The notes: generated by a model not told the origin, from the sequence alone. DNA of 64,000 nucleotides from Bacteroidota bacterium (GCA_026224775.1 JAMFRP010000026.1:248001-312000), one strand, 5' to 3'. Counted from the stretch's first letter, positions 29,401 through 38,226 are shown. Translations and numbers: made by a program.

Positions 29401-29799
29401 CGTATTGTTGCCAAGCAATAAATTATGATGATTGTTATTAATGGCAACATCAGATGTCAATAATCCACCTAACCCAATGACTGCCCCGTTTCTAGTTAGA
29501 CCATTATTTGCAGAATCTAAATAATTTTGTGCGCTTAAAAAGTTATGCGTTACATAGTCACCTGGTACGGTGCTTAAGCTATCCGTTTTCTTTAAAAACA
29601 AATCATAAGGTGAAAACAAGCCATTCGCTCCAAAATTCCACCGATAGGCATTAGTTGTTGAGTTATACTGCGCAGCACCAGTAACCCCAAGCCATGTACC
29701 CTGAGCATGCACTGCGCCACCAAATAACAGCAACATGCCAACTAGTAATGCGATCTTGCCACTTGCTACTAAATACCTGATATTATCTTTCATATACAT
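26467..29799 (-). CDS. Very large fibre/adhesin-like protein with SGNH hydrolase domain and signal peptide
   Basis: A 1110-residue protein. A signal peptide ([20 protein letters not shown]..., cleavage likely after AVHAQ) is followed by a fibre-like region with [14 protein letters not shown]. An SGNH/GDSL hydrolase domain lies at about 430-740: FGDSITAG (block I, Ser), GTNDQYHYG (block III) and GLHPNDAGH (block V, Asp/His), with a beta-sandwich insertion (about 525-640). The C-terminus has phage-fibre features ([20 protein letters not shown] and a closing strand domain). SGNH esterases on tail fibres usually deacetylate surface glycans. Its ATG overlaps the gp45-like stop. Export of a tail fibre is odd; it may act as a secreted enzyme. 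Confidence 0.75.
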   Translation of the reverse strand: MYMKDNIRYLVASGKIALLVGMLLLFGGAVHAQGTWLGVTGAAQYNSTTNAYRWNFGANGLFSPYDLFLKKTDSLSTVPGDYVTHNFLSAQNYLDSANNGLTRNGAVIGLGGLLTSDVAINNNHHNLLLGNNTLSSIGLGDSYIGLTSQDGSSDASQLAISPTYTQLTVGTNGLGASELTMYNNSLQLTRSLLTGRDPAETLALGGGTPNNQYNDNIVIVDQIHNVGVLEDADYSTNILLDSLALTTTKAVKLLLSGYAPATGGTNYIQNGTSINTPQTAQFTITGEGFFTNPSNTDYGVAIAGKNSSTSQAEIDIYNDNIVSAYIRNKTFGFADFSNITPGIYGWTMGYNTATGSTDINGRTHFKDSVTTNQVPVNSYDVVNKAYLDSNYVANNSLGLQSVMAVGDTSNIPMYLKSPGGTSTQPISLFAVNTFGDSITAGTGASIPANDYISLLSEFTGWSFKNNAVGYSMVPDQAPYVFATNIYSNSISTLMLGTNDQYHYGIDSTRLAVYKTGHEALLAYLAIPASQKILGGSPSVTYTGSWAPASWIGMYTQANGATATFTVTGTSVLIGTKQGAAYTGTYSITIDGTNEGTFSSVCPSLNTILGNTFGPKLQIFSGLSDGAHTVVLTKLDANPYLFFDWAAGVGGSGVAGSSVVYVSNIYHMSAAAYASLGGSSANTDSYNAAIASNVSTLSALGLHVILSDCSTPMNTATDLAPEGLHPNDAGHQVIATAFEAVVNTSLGGLFVHNDNLNSSSTYNNGLLTTIKNTNSGPAAAVGLQLGNDANQSGFLLRTSTGYTSGLTPNTFYLINSNDIAFSLNGSEAMRLSASSGNATIDNSLNVNGTFTSPNISGIFNTSNSIYNNSAFIGVSKPQNFTGRGVFVLGAENGGTNGVTAGALTSSQGTFITGSGTAITLSSGSFDAIIGDLNLPSYNGNYTVSIGWHNGSGPTPTTSGDYNTLIGPQIYTPATVTNSTGLGNGALITASNQMVFGNTSVTANIFNGSITTTGAGVFGSLGLTSTQTSVTGSTSGTAKFSEPFAGTSYKKVVVYLSALSGTASYTFPTAFTNTPVIVTTNGVASSAVTSLSTTAITVTGAPTTGTILLEGY

Positions 29800-29858
29800 T
29801 TTATTTCTGTTATTTCACTTGCTGAAATATTCGTTTCAATCATCCCCGGTATATAAAC
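29590..29858 (-). repeat. Copy 1 of the ~270-bp duplicated module
   Basis: Spans the 3' end of the gp45-like gene and the 5' end of the SGNH fibre gene, and is copied at 25803-26072. It is the presumed parent copy because here both genes are complete. Confidence 0.85.
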
Positions 29859-30278
29859 ACCTCCAAGGCCCCCAATTGCGGTAGCTATTTTTTCCAATTC
29901 GGTTTGTATCAACTGATCCTTTGCATTTATGCCGGATTGTAGTGGTGTAAACCTCACCAGGTTGTTTCCTTCACCACCTAAACTCATCGTGCCGTCGGCT
30001 CTTAGCCACGCGTAAAAACTAAGCGTTCCGTCAGACATTAGGCTATATAATCGCTTTTCACCCGGCTGCGCCTCCTGCTGGTTATTCATATAACCTAATA
30101 TTATCGGGTCGTCAATATTTGATGTGTCGGCATATATGGCCGACATATTAGGTAATGGGCAACTATCATCCCCGAAAGGAGCACATTCATTCGCGCTCTT
30201 CATACCAAATTCCAGTATAGTAACTATACGTAATCCAGCGTCTATTAAAGTATTCTTGATAATGCTAAAAGTGATCAT
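29790..30278 (-). CDS. Baseplate spike protein, Mu gp45/gpV-like
   Basis: A 162-residue protein. The N-terminal OB-fold-like half ([28 protein letters not shown]...[45 protein letters not shown]) resembles Mu gp45 and P2 gpV spike proteins, followed by a short helical region and a strand-rich C-terminus ([17 protein letters not shown]). It would form the central membrane-piercing spike. Its start overlaps the hub gene by 4 bp and its stop overlaps the SGNH gene start. Confidence 0.7.
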   Translation of the reverse strand: MITFSIIKNTLIDAGLRIVTILEFGMKSANECAPFGDDSCPLPNMSAIYADTSNIDDPIILGYMNNQQEAQPGEKRLYSLMSDGTLSFYAWLRADGTMSLGGEGNNLVRFTPLQSGINAKDQLIQTELEKIATAIGGLGGVYIPGMIETNISASEITEIKCI

Positions 30279-31306
30279 TGAAATATATCTATGGGCTGGT
30301 CTCCAGTAAAAGTTTCCGGTAATACGGCCGTTATGGCCATCGTTCTTGCAGTACTGCTTTCGCTTTTGGTCGTGTTAAGAACCATCATCCTGGCTTTCTG
30401 TGTGATATACAGATCCGGATTGCTGAACATGATAATATCACCCGGATTAATGTTTTCCCAATGCTCAAGCATAAATTCAACCTGTATATTTTTAAGCTCT
30501 GCAGCAAATGCGTTCTTGGCGCCATCATCGGTATCTGTTTCAGTACCCGATGTTAAAATATGTACATAAGGCCTGTAAGCTTTTACAAGATTATTATCAA
30601 TAACATCGAATGGATTAACATTTGTAGGTTTTGTAACATCTTTTTTGCCGGGTTGCCGAATGCTTCCAACGCTACTATGCATTTGCTGGCCATTTACTTT
30701 TAAAGTAGATCTACCAGTGATATTAGTCGGGTCAAACCATCCTATGGGTTTGGCTTGGATATCAGGCCTGAACATGATAATGTTGCCATTTACATCATGC
30801 GAAATGATCACGTTTCGTTGTGCAGCAAGTTTAGATAAATACTCCTTTACGCTGCCCGAAGGCGATGCTACACTTTTTTTATAGACCTTGTCGCAAACCG
30901 CAGCAACATTATCATAAACTATTAAACTAAGGTCGAAATAACCAAGCAGGCGTTGTGCGATTTCTTTTAAACTACGATTATCGCTTTGCAAAGGATACGC
31001 TTCATATGGGATAGTGCAATCCTCTAAAACACCACCTAAACTATAACCGGATAAGGAGACCAACTGCGGCGCACTGTCTGAAGTAAAATCAATGTTAACC
31101 AACTTGCCGGTAAAAAATAAGGTATCATCATCATGATAAAACTGCACCATTGGGTAGGTGAGTGGTTTGTATAAAGCCTTATGCGCAGGATTAGTTGGAT
31201 CGAAATATCCATGCATTGTAAATGAAGATGCCACCGCGTCTAAATGCGACGTCATAGCGAATTCATTAAAATATAGGAAGTATGAGCCGTTAACCTTTAC
31301 TTTCAT
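30275..31306 (-). CDS. Baseplate hub protein, Mu gpP (gp44)-like
   Basis: A 343-residue protein with the gp44/gpD-like pattern: MTSHLDAVASSFTMHGYFDP at the N-terminus, FFTGKLVNIDF, LSGYSLGGVLEDCTIP, IAQRLLGYFDL, SPSGSVKEYLSKLAAQRNVIISHDVNGNIIMFRP and the C-terminal WENINPGDIIMFSNPDLYITQKARMMV domain. It should form the baseplate hub that joins tail tube and spike. A GGAG sequence lies 6-10 bases before the ATG. It lies between gpN-like and gp45-like genes, as in Mu. Confidence 0.8.
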   Translation of the reverse strand: MKVKVNGSYFLYFNEFAMTSHLDAVASSFTMHGYFDPTNPAHKALYKPLTYPMVQFYHDDDTLFFTGKLVNIDFTSDSAPQLVSLSGYSLGGVLEDCTIPYEAYPLQSDNRSLKEIAQRLLGYFDLSLIVYDNVAAVCDKVYKKSVASPSGSVKEYLSKLAAQRNVIISHDVNGNIIMFRPDIQAKPIGWFDPTNITGRSTLKVNGQQMHSSVGSIRQPGKKDVTKPTNVNPFDVIDNNLVKAYRPYVHILTSGTETDTDDGAKNAFAAELKNIQVEFMLEHWENINPGDIIMFSNPDLYITQKARMMVLNTTKSESSTARTMAITAVLPETFTGDQPIDIFQ

Positions 31307-31388
31307 TTTTTATCTCCAAATCTTAAAATCCCCTCTCCAGAGGGGTAGGGGTGTGTTAATGAGCATGCAGATAAACCGATCCCCGCAC

Positions 31389-32612
31389 CTACACCAAATA
31401 GGTAATCTGTGTTCCTTTTGGTATATTGAATAATAATTTATTCCTGATATTATTCAATTGTCTGAATTGCTCCAGATTAACATCGTCAACATCCAACCCC
31501 ATATATTTATGGGTAAGCAGGATGAGGTTAGTGTCGTTATCGGTATAAATGATGCGCTGCTGCTTAGCCGCGAAGGCCAAAGCATTTAAGTTAGCCATAG
31601 TCTCTATCACCAATTCCTGTACACCAGTTTGAGTTTCCTGACTTGCCGAAAAACCATTAATTGGGTCGGTAATATTTACATAAGCATTGTCAAGCGTAGC
31701 CAGGTAATCATTATACAAGCTCGTTAAAGAGTCATTAGCCGTTGCAATATCTCCACGGGTTAAATAATCACCAGCTGCCGGGTTAACCAGCGTATTACAA
31801 ACAGAACCAATACAAGCTGCACCTGCTGATTCAAAAAAAGCTTTGTTATTAGCTGAATAAATACTCAACAATCCTTTTACACTCCCGTAAATAGCATTCA
31901 ATAATTCAAGTCGGATACTTACATCAGCTACCAGTTGCGACGGTATCGATAAAAAAGCATACATAGCCGAGATAACATCAACCGGATCTAATATTAGGTT
32001 GGTAATATCATCAAATATCGAATTCTTAGCCAACACATAAGCATTGTAATTAACCGCATCCATCGCAGCCGATATCTGCGCATCTATTTTTTGCGAAAGA
32101 CTCGTTATCTGATTAACATCAACCGGTTTTAAATTTACCTTTGCTGCGTAATTAGCTGAAGATGTTGAACTTAATGTCGTGTAATTTCCTGCAACTTCAT
32201 CCACAATAGATATCTGCTGTGCAGGAGGATTACCCGATATCGTTTCCCTGAATTCTACAGTGACCTCTGTGGCATTATAGTCATTATCATTCCTTTTTAT
32301 GCTGATAGGGTGACCTGTAATGTTACCATAATACGGATGTCTTACCGTCCATGCACGCTGATCATTAGCCGAAGTATCAAAGGCATCCGTCTGATCAATA
32401 TTATCAGCACCTGTGAACCAAAATGTTAAAGGAAACTGCCTTGCCTTTACACGCCTGCGTGCCACCAAACCACCATCCAGGCCATTGAACTCGTAAGTAG
32501 CCTCGTTAAACTCCTTAGATGTTTCCCCGCTTTTCCACAACGGTGTATAGCTTTTACCATCACCCGTGATGATTGTAAAAACAGTATTTTGTATGCGGTC
32601 TAACCAGCTCAT
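31389..32612 (-). CDS. Mu gpN (DNA-circularisation)-like tail protein
   Basis: A 407-residue protein. The N-terminus (SWLDRIQNTVFTIITGDGKSYTPLWKSGETSKEFNEATYEFNGLDGGLVARRRVKARQFPLTFWFTGADNID) fits the DNA-circularisation N domain family found in Mu gpN, which is a baseplate/tail component. The C-terminal two thirds are helical with little recognisable signature. It is the first gene behind the late promoter at 32865-32902 and precedes gpP-like and gp45-like genes in Mu order. Confidence 0.7.
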   Translation of the reverse strand: MSWLDRIQNTVFTIITGDGKSYTPLWKSGETSKEFNEATYEFNGLDGGLVARRRVKARQFPLTFWFTGADNIDQTDAFDTSANDQRAWTVRHPYYGNITGHPISIKRNDNDYNATEVTVEFRETISGNPPAQQISIVDEVAGNYTTLSSTSSANYAAKVNLKPVDVNQITSLSQKIDAQISAAMDAVNYNAYVLAKNSIFDDITNLILDPVDVISAMYAFLSIPSQLVADVSIRLELLNAIYGSVKGLLSIYSANNKAFFESAGAACIGSVCNTLVNPAAGDYLTRGDIATANDSLTSLYNDYLATLDNAYVNITDPINGFSASQETQTGVQELVIETMANLNALAFAAKQQRIIYTDNDTNLILLTHKYMGLDVDDVNLEQFRQLNNIRNKLLFNIPKGTQITYLV

Positions 32613-32864
32613 TTATTATTATGATTAATCTTGGTTCTTGAATCTTTATCCTTGAATGTATTTCAACGCTCTAAAAGTTTTAAAAAATCAGGGCTTCTCC
32701 GGATAAAGTTTTTGTTAGCAGTTTTCTGCTTAACATTCAGAGCAGCGCTGTTAAGCGTTTGCCTCACTGCACCAGGCAATGCCAATTTGCTTAATTGTTA
32801 CAGCTTCCGGCTGTAAACAACCATCGCGCCAGTATTGATATTAAGACTTATCACTTATATTTTT

Positions 32865-32902
32865 TAAAGATAAAAATAATAAATACAAACTATCCAAAAA
32901 CG
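32865..32902 (-). promoter_or_regulatory. Late promoter D (shared 20-bp motif plus -7-like box)
   Basis: On the minus strand, CGTTTTTGGATAGTTTGTAT (32883-32902) is followed at 22 bp from its TTG by TATCTTTA (32865-32872), one base off TAnnTTTG. Three other copies lie at 44080-44118, 45163-45200 and 45319-45356. It faces the gpN-gpP-gp45-fibre-lysis operon with a leader of about 240 nt. Confidence 0.7.
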
Positions 32903-32944
32903 AAAATTATTTCTCGTTTTTTGTCAAGTTGAAATACTTGATGC

Positions 32945-34126
32945 CTAATTCAGCGTCCACAATTTCCCTATCTCACCATTGCTGTAATAAATATTATCAT
33001 TTAACTTAAACAGCACCCCAACAAAAGCGCTGAACGTATTAACATAGGTCAATGCTCCATTTGCCAGGCTATACTTATTCAAAACTCCATTTACATAATT
33101 ATAAAGGTTATTGTTATTGATCACCGCGTTAGTGGTCTTCACAAATCCTGTATCTAGTGATACTGTTCCTGAATAAGTCAGCGTTCCGGCGGATAAATTC
33201 ATCGTATAAATATCAAAAGCATAATCATCGGTATTATTACCGGTATTATTGCTGATGTAAAGCTTTACGCCATCGGTGTAAATAAATGGCTGATAATCCG
33301 TCCCAATAGCAAATGCCGATCCGGATAAGGTCATGAGTATTGGCGTTGTTAAATTGTTTAACGCATATTTATATATCTTATAACTTACGGCGGTCGGGTT
33401 AAATGTGAGGCAAACTACAAAACCACCAATAATCATCATTTCATAAACGATAGTGGTACCGTTGCTTTCTAAAATACGAATAGGCGCTTGCAGATCATAT
33501 GATTCCGGCAGATCGCTGAATAACGTTCCTTCACTCTGATAATAAACTTTGGCGCTGTCATTAAAAGCAAGCGGAATACCGAATGGTGTAAAAACCTCGT
33601 CCGCACTTTCCTCACTGCCAATGGCGCTCAGGCTATAGGCTCGAACGCCTGACGGATTAATAATCAGTAATACCTCATCCCCGCTACTAAAAGGTGTAAC
33701 AGCTGTAAAAGGATATGGATTATTATCACTGCCTGCAAAGGTGTAGATTACACCATCAACAATACTTTCAACTGATCTGCATAACAAAAAATAATTGGCC
33801 GGCAATAACGATAAGTTAAGCCCCACGGTAAATTGCGTGCCTATCAAATTAAGCTGCTGCTCAATATCATTTAATGCATTTGGTAAGTTTTGCAGCGCAG
33901 TTACCAGCTGATAACCGTTCAACTCATTATCCTCATTACCATTGGCGGTAATGCCGGTAATGCGTAATAATTTATAGATATTAGTTAATATATCACCGTA
34001 AATTTCCCGTACAACGGGCGTGCCGCTATTCGGCAGATCAGTTTCATTAACAACCGTACTATCGGGGAACTTAGTGAAATCAGTCTCTATTGGTGTACCC
34101 GCAGGTAATTGCTTTACGGTTCTCAT
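32945..34126 (-). CDS. Tail fibre-like protein B
   Basis: A 393-residue protein. The N-terminal ~90 residues (PDSTVVNETDLPNSGTPVVREIYGDILTNIYKLLRITGITANGNEDNELNGYQLVTALQNL) correspond to the N-terminus of the next fibre gene (NGLPESVGNGYQLIQALMNF), a probable baseplate-attachment module. The rest is strand-rich with repeated loop patterns (VVCLTFNPTAVSYKIYKYALNNL; YIDGVKLYISNN-type), as in a beta-propeller or fibre tip. It is the last gene of the upstream late operon; the next late promoter starts 60 bp before its stop codon region. Confidence 0.65.
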   Translation of the reverse strand: MRTVKQLPAGTPIETDFTKFPDSTVVNETDLPNSGTPVVREIYGDILTNIYKLLRITGITANGNEDNELNGYQLVTALQNLPNALNDIEQQLNLIGTQFTVGLNLSLLPANYFLLCRSVESIVDGVIYTFAGSDNNPYPFTAVTPFSSGDEVLLIINPSGVRAYSLSAIGSEESADEVFTPFGIPLAFNDSAKVYYQSEGTLFSDLPESYDLQAPIRILESNGTTIVYEMMIIGGFVVCLTFNPTAVSYKIYKYALNNLTTPILMTLSGSAFAIGTDYQPFIYTDGVKLYISNNTGNNTDDYAFDIYTMNLSAGTLTYSGTVSLDTGFVKTTNAVINNNNLYNYVNGVLNKYSLANGALTYVNTFSAFVGVLFKLNDNIYYSNGEIGKLWTLN

Positions 34127-34222
34127 CTATTATTTATCTTTATTCAAATTCTTTTTTTCAAAATCCCTTCTCGAGAGGAGTAGGGGTGTGTTTCTATACC
34201 AAATCCTGCTACTTGATCCATA

Positions 34223-35311
34223 TTACGAAATCGCTACCACCTCAATATGAATCTTCAAACTCTGATTTCCGGGAGCAACTTCAGAGATTGCGAATTTAAA
34301 CGATGTCGGACTTAGATATGCAAACACTGGGCATCTTATTCCATCATCCGTACTTATAATACTACTCTGCGACTCTATCATGCTACGCACAAAGTAACTA
34401 CCGGGCATTGCATTATTAAATGTTACTAAAATAACGCTATCAGTATTTGTTCCTTTACTTAGCAATACTGCCGAGGCAATATCGCCATGAACAACGTAGC
34501 CGGCCCCTCCAATAGTACCACCATTCACATCCACGCCACTAAACCAACCCACGTTTTTAACCGGGTTATTTAAACTGTTCAGTGTGGTTTTATCAGCTGC
34601 CGACATCAAACCATTATTGGTTGGCGTTACCAGATATGTGCCGCTCCCGCTGCCGTTTAATCGGTTAGTAAAGGCAAGTTGATTGGTATAAGGTGTAGTG
34701 GCTACAGTATCACTCGTACCGGCTAACTCCTCAGCCCCTGTAGCCGCTTGTAAAAATCCAAGCTCGGTGCATATTTCTTGCAAATTAAGTGCATTCGCCA
34801 GTCGGATCAGCGTAATACCACCACCCGTAACAATCAATTGCAGATAATCTCCCGCTTTATAATTGCTCGGAACAGTAATAGTTTGATAAATTCCCGACTC
34901 TGAACCGGCGATCAGTGTAATGGCATTATTAAAATCAGCCGCAGCCAAACAAACCACCGACTCATTTACATTTAAGGTAGATAACTTTAACCCGACGCTT
35001 AGTACATTGGTATTAACACCGCCAATAATTACAGTTGTGGCATTTAAGGCTGCGATATAATCATTCTTTACCGCGAAGTTCATCAGCGCCTGTATTAGCT
35101 GGTAACCATTACCAACGGACTCTGGCAAGCCATTATACTGCAAAGCTGCTGCCCGCATCAGGTAAGCGAAAAACTCATGAAGATCACTATAGATCAGCCG
35201 GTTTACACCGGTGCCATCACCGGTGCCATCATTATCTTTAATTCTTCCGTCAGGAAAATTAATCAAATCGGAACTATCAATATTCGGCGCGTTAAGCTTA
35301 TTCGTGGCCAT
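34223..35311 (-). CDS. Tail fibre-like protein A
   Basis: A 362-residue protein. The N-terminus (TNKLNAPNIDSSDLINFPDGRIKDNDGTGDGTGVNRLIYSDLHEFFAYLMRAAALQYNGLPESVGNGYQLIQALMNF) shares its module with fibre B. The middle contains strand-rich segments and the C-terminus (DSVILVTFNNAMPGSYFVRSMIES..LKIHIEVVAIS) looks like a fibre tip domain. It follows gp48-like and a small ORF, the position of fibre genes in Mu-type tails. Target receptor unknown. Confidence 0.65.
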   Translation of the reverse strand: MATNKLNAPNIDSSDLINFPDGRIKDNDGTGDGTGVNRLIYSDLHEFFAYLMRAAALQYNGLPESVGNGYQLIQALMNFAVKNDYIAALNATTVIIGGVNTNVLSVGLKLSTLNVNESVVCLAAADFNNAITLIAGSESGIYQTITVPSNYKAGDYLQLIVTGGGITLIRLANALNLQEICTELGFLQAATGAEELAGTSDTVATTPYTNQLAFTNRLNGSGSGTYLVTPTNNGLMSAADKTTLNSLNNPVKNVGWFSGVDVNGGTIGGAGYVVHGDIASAVLLSKGTNTDSVILVTFNNAMPGSYFVRSMIESQSSIISTDDGIRCPVFAYLSPTSFKFAISEVAPGNQSLKIHIEVVAIS

Positions 35312-35314
35312 ATC

Positions 35315-35440
35315 TTATTTTTTCTTTAAACTCAAATTCTTATTCACCAATTCCATCGGGTTCACCCAGCGCGTAACATACTCCGGGAAGAACATATTCA
35401 ATCCAATGCCCAAACAATTAGTCACAAATCTTCTTTTCAT
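35315..35440 (-). CDS. Small ORF between gp48-like and fibre A
   Basis: A 41-codon ORF (MKRRFVTNCLGIGLNMFFPEYV...KKK), basic at both ends, starting at an ATG 32 bp after the gp48-like stop and ending 3 bp before the fibre A start. The tight fit between neighbours argues for translation, but I recognise no family and coding is not proven. Confidence 0.35.
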   Translation of the reverse strand: MKRRFVTNCLGIGLNMFFPEYVTRWVNPMELVNKNLSLKKK

Positions 35441-35471
35441 TCTGTCTTGCTACTAAATATTTACTACTAAA

Positions 35472-36254
35472 TCACGCATACTGCACAAAAATATAAGCCA
35501 CCAAATGCGCCGGTTTTAGTTTAAGCACCAATTGCCTGAACTGTTGCTCCCTAGCTGCCGGTACCAATGCGTTGCCGCCCGTAGTACCCATAATAAAAAA
35601 TGTGGCCCATAAATTACCGCCGACATCAAAATTCTCCGGTTGATCACTATTAGCTATCACCTGGTAATTTCCACCACCGTGTTGTGTACCACCGCCATGT
35701 TGCGTTGTGCCGCCATGCTCGGTAGCGTCTGGCTGCTCGCCTAAGATATCAGCAGGCGTTTTATAATAATGGGTGCCATCAGTGTTATAAAAGATATTCT
35801 CTACTACTTGCACATTAAACCCGGCAGCCTGTAATTGCGCCTGCAGGTACAAAGGACCCTGCCGGTATAAAATATTTTCAGGGAAAGCCATGGCCTGCGC
35901 AATAGCAGTCATCCGCATAGCTATACTTTCCCCATCAGAGGGTACAATACCATAACGATATTCGCCCACAATACAATCACTGTCATCAAAATTGGCATTG
36001 TCTGGCAGCGTACTGTCAACAATTCCATAGCAATCATTAATGGCCCGTAAAAACGATAGGTTAACAGCCTGGTGCAATGCCCTGAAATTACTATTCTCAG
36101 GTAGATACCATACGCGTCCTGTCGGGTAAAGCTGTAGGTTTAACTTCAGTAGATCACCTTCAGTACTCGTTACCGACGGAAACTTATGCGGCGTATTATA
36201 CCCATGTGGGGTATTCAACCCATGAACCGTACTATCGTCTGTTACCTGGTACAT
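35472..36254 (-). CDS. Baseplate protein, Mu gp48 / P2 gpI-like
   Basis: A 260-residue protein. The core (LLKLNLQLYPTGRVWYLPENSNFRALHQAVNLSFLRAINDC and IVGEYRYGIVPSDGESIAMRMTAIAQAMAFPENILYRQGPLYLQAQLQAAGFNVQVVEN) fits the Mu gp48 family. It carries two His/Gly/Thr repeats: near residues 10-27 (HGLNTPHGYNTPH) and near 178-195 (HGGTTQHGGGTQHGG). The start overlaps the gp47-like stop by 1 bp (TAATG). It should be part of the baseplate wedge. Confidence 0.75.
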   Translation of the reverse strand: MYQVTDDSTVHGLNTPHGYNTPHKFPSVTSTEGDLLKLNLQLYPTGRVWYLPENSNFRALHQAVNLSFLRAINDCYGIVDSTLPDNANFDDSDCIVGEYRYGIVPSDGESIAMRMTAIAQAMAFPENILYRQGPLYLQAQLQAAGFNVQVVENIFYNTDGTHYYKTPADILGEQPDATEHGGTTQHGGGTQHGGGNYQVIANSDQPENFDVGGNLWATFFIMGTTGGNALVPAAREQQFRQLVLKLKPAHLVAYIFVQYA

Positions 36255-37438
36255 TAATTATATGTTACATTTCTTAAATAAGGAATATTACCCTCCGCAA
36301 ATTGGTAACTGTTAGTCACCACACCATCAACTAATAGCTGGAAGGCGTTAAATGTATTCGCATTACCAATTGTATCACTTACCACACTCTGCGCCTTAAC
36401 GTTCGTCAATGTATCATTACGATCGGTTGATAGATCACACGCGGGGATATAAGGTCTCACCGTTTGTAAAAAAGCTATCAGGTTGGTTTGTATCGTTCCC
36501 TGCACCGTGGCATTGCTAGTTTGCAAGCCTGTGATCTGTAAATCAACCGGGATGGTAATTACCGGGTCAACCTCCAAAATAGCCTGAGTAGGTCGTCTGC
36601 CACGATAGTTTGTATCCAAAGTAGTATCCGGCGAAAACATTAGCACAGCCTCTACAGCTGCCAGTAAAGCCGCGCTAGGCGTACCATTGCCATCGGTACT
36701 GTCTACTGGCGTCGCTTCCACAAAAACCTGCACCACTCCGGCATCACCGTTTTTTACCTGCGGATAAACTTGCTGTACACCCGCCGCATCCGCCGACCAT
36801 AACCGGTAATCTGTATCTGCGCCTCCCTGTGCCTGTAATCTTATTGCTGCGATAATTTGCTGTTGATATAGCGGAATGCTTTCCGCCTCAGTAGGCTGCG
36901 TAGTAACTGCTGTTATAGTAACCTGCTGACTCGCATTTAAAAGAGGCTGTGTAGCTGTAAGATTATCATTTACATTCAGTAAATAATCTTCACCAGCATT
37001 TAAGGCCCTAAGTGTGATCACATCACCACTGCCGGTAAGCGTATACCCTGTATCCAATATATACAAAAAACCGGGTGCATTACTGTCTGCATTTGATTTA
37101 AATGTCAGCTGTGCGGGTAATGTTGCACCTGCTGATCCTGTAACCGATGCGGTATAATAACCATCAGTAGCAGGGTAGGGCTGCCGCTTCAAAAACAATT
37201 GCCCCCAACGGTTCAACTGCCCTCCCTGCGAAGCAGGAGTTGCCGTGTCAGGGAAAAGCTCATTCTGTATATCAACCTGGTATAAGTAAAGCAATTTTAA
37301 CTCCCCGGCAAGGTTAGAGGCCACCGCATCCAAAACAGTTTTTAATTGCCCGGCAGGCAACACCAAACCCAACTTATTAATCAGGTCTGCCGATATCCGG
37401 CTATATAGTTCTACGAGCGTTGGTATTGGTTTTGCCAT
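36254..37438 (-). CDS. Baseplate J-like protein (Mu gp47)
   Basis: A 394-residue protein of the baseplate J family, the wedge component of contractile tails. Landmarks: TPASQGGQLNRWGQLFLKRQPYPATDGYYTASVTGSAGATLPA, LRALNAGEDYLLNVNDNLTATQPLLNASQQVTI, GGADTDYRLWSADAAGVQQVYPQVKNGDAGVVQVFVEATP (the typical D-Y-R-W-A-..v..v-V-P segment) and the C-terminal YIPACDLSTDRNDTLTNV. It lies between gp46- and gp48-like genes, the Mu order. Confidence 0.88.
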   Translation of the reverse strand: MAKPIPTLVELYSRISADLINKLGLVLPAGQLKTVLDAVASNLAGELKLLYLYQVDIQNELFPDTATPASQGGQLNRWGQLFLKRQPYPATDGYYTASVTGSAGATLPAQLTFKSNADSNAPGFLYILDTGYTLTGSGDVITLRALNAGEDYLLNVNDNLTATQPLLNASQQVTITAVTTQPTEAESIPLYQQQIIAAIRLQAQGGADTDYRLWSADAAGVQQVYPQVKNGDAGVVQVFVEATPVDSTDGNGTPSAALLAAVEAVLMFSPDTTLDTNYRGRRPTQAILEVDPVITIPVDLQITGLQTSNATVQGTIQTNLIAFLQTVRPYIPACDLSTDRNDTLTNVKAQSVVSDTIGNANTFNAFQLLVDGVVTNSYQFAEGNIPYLRNVTYN

Positions 37439-37535
37439 TATTTTTTATCTCCAAATCTTCAAATCCCCTCTCCATAGAGGTTGGGGTATATTCTGCACCA
37501 TGTTTAGCTATTGATACTAGCTACTAAGTACTATT

Positions 37536-38015
37536 CTAAATCACTTCCTGTATAATCGCCGTCTGCTTCAGGTTATCCCAAAGTACAGCCAACGTTTGCG
37601 ATTGCATACTATCATTTTGTGTAAGCTGCACCACTATTTGCACGCTGTTCGTACTCAAAATATTTACCGTTACGCTTACCGTTGCAAAATTGCTCAGGTT
37701 TGCCAGGTCATTCTGCGCAGCCAATTGTATAGCCACACGGCCATTACTGGTCAGCGGGTTATTTTTAAGTGCCCTTTCGGTCTGACTGTTAAATTGTTGG
37801 GGAGATCCATTCGGAAAAAGCAAGCTATTACCCCACCAATCCAACCTGATCTCATCTGTGGGCTCATTACCCAGGGTATCAGCTTCCACATTACCACCGA
37901 ACATCGAAACATAAGCCGTTTGCAAAAGCACATCGCCCAGCGCCAGGTCATTGCTTAAAACCGCAAGATCCCCACCGTTACCAGTCTCATAAATCGAAAG
38001 ATCATTTCCTACCAT
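37536..38015 (-). CDS. Phage GP46-family baseplate protein
   Basis: A 159-residue protein with the gp46 pattern: GGDLAVLSNDLALGDVLLQTAYVSMFGGNVEAD, DEIRLDWWGNSLLFPNGSPQQFNSQTERALKNNPLTSNGRVAIQLAAQNDLANL. In Mu-like phages it is a baseplate wedge component homologous to T4 gp25-type proteins. It lies just upstream of gp47-like in transcription order. Confidence 0.8.
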   Translation of the reverse strand: MVGNDLSIYETGNGGDLAVLSNDLALGDVLLQTAYVSMFGGNVEADTLGNEPTDEIRLDWWGNSLLFPNGSPQQFNSQTERALKNNPLTSNGRVAIQLAAQNDLANLSNFATVSVTVNILSTNSVQIVVQLTQNDSMQSQTLAVLWDNLKQTAIIQEVI

Positions 38016-38058
38016 ATTCTTTTTAAAGTCTCCCCAACCGGGGGAGATTTAGAGGGGG

Positions 38059-38226
38059 TTATTTCTTCAACACGCCACTCAGTTCCACAATCAGCACACC
38101 AATGCTTTTCTTCTCTGTACTACCCACGTATATCTGGTAAACCATTTCTATATTGCTGCCATTAGTGGCAAAGTCTGTACGCTCCAAAGCGTTCTTTATA
38201 TCGTCTTTTATATTATTCTTAAGCAT
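38059..38226 (-). CDS. Small conserved-position tail protein
   Basis: A 55-codon ORF (MLKNNIKDDIKNALERTDFATNGSNIEM... GVLIVELSGVLKK). Its ATG overlaps the tape-measure stop by one base (TAATG), showing translational coupling. It is charged at the N-terminus with a strand-like C-terminus; no named family recognised. It sits between tape measure and gp46-like genes, so it is likely a small tail-assembly or baseplate component. Confidence 0.6.
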   Translation of the reverse strand: MLKNNIKDDIKNALERTDFATNGSNIEMVYQIYVGSTEKKSIGVLIVELSGVLKK

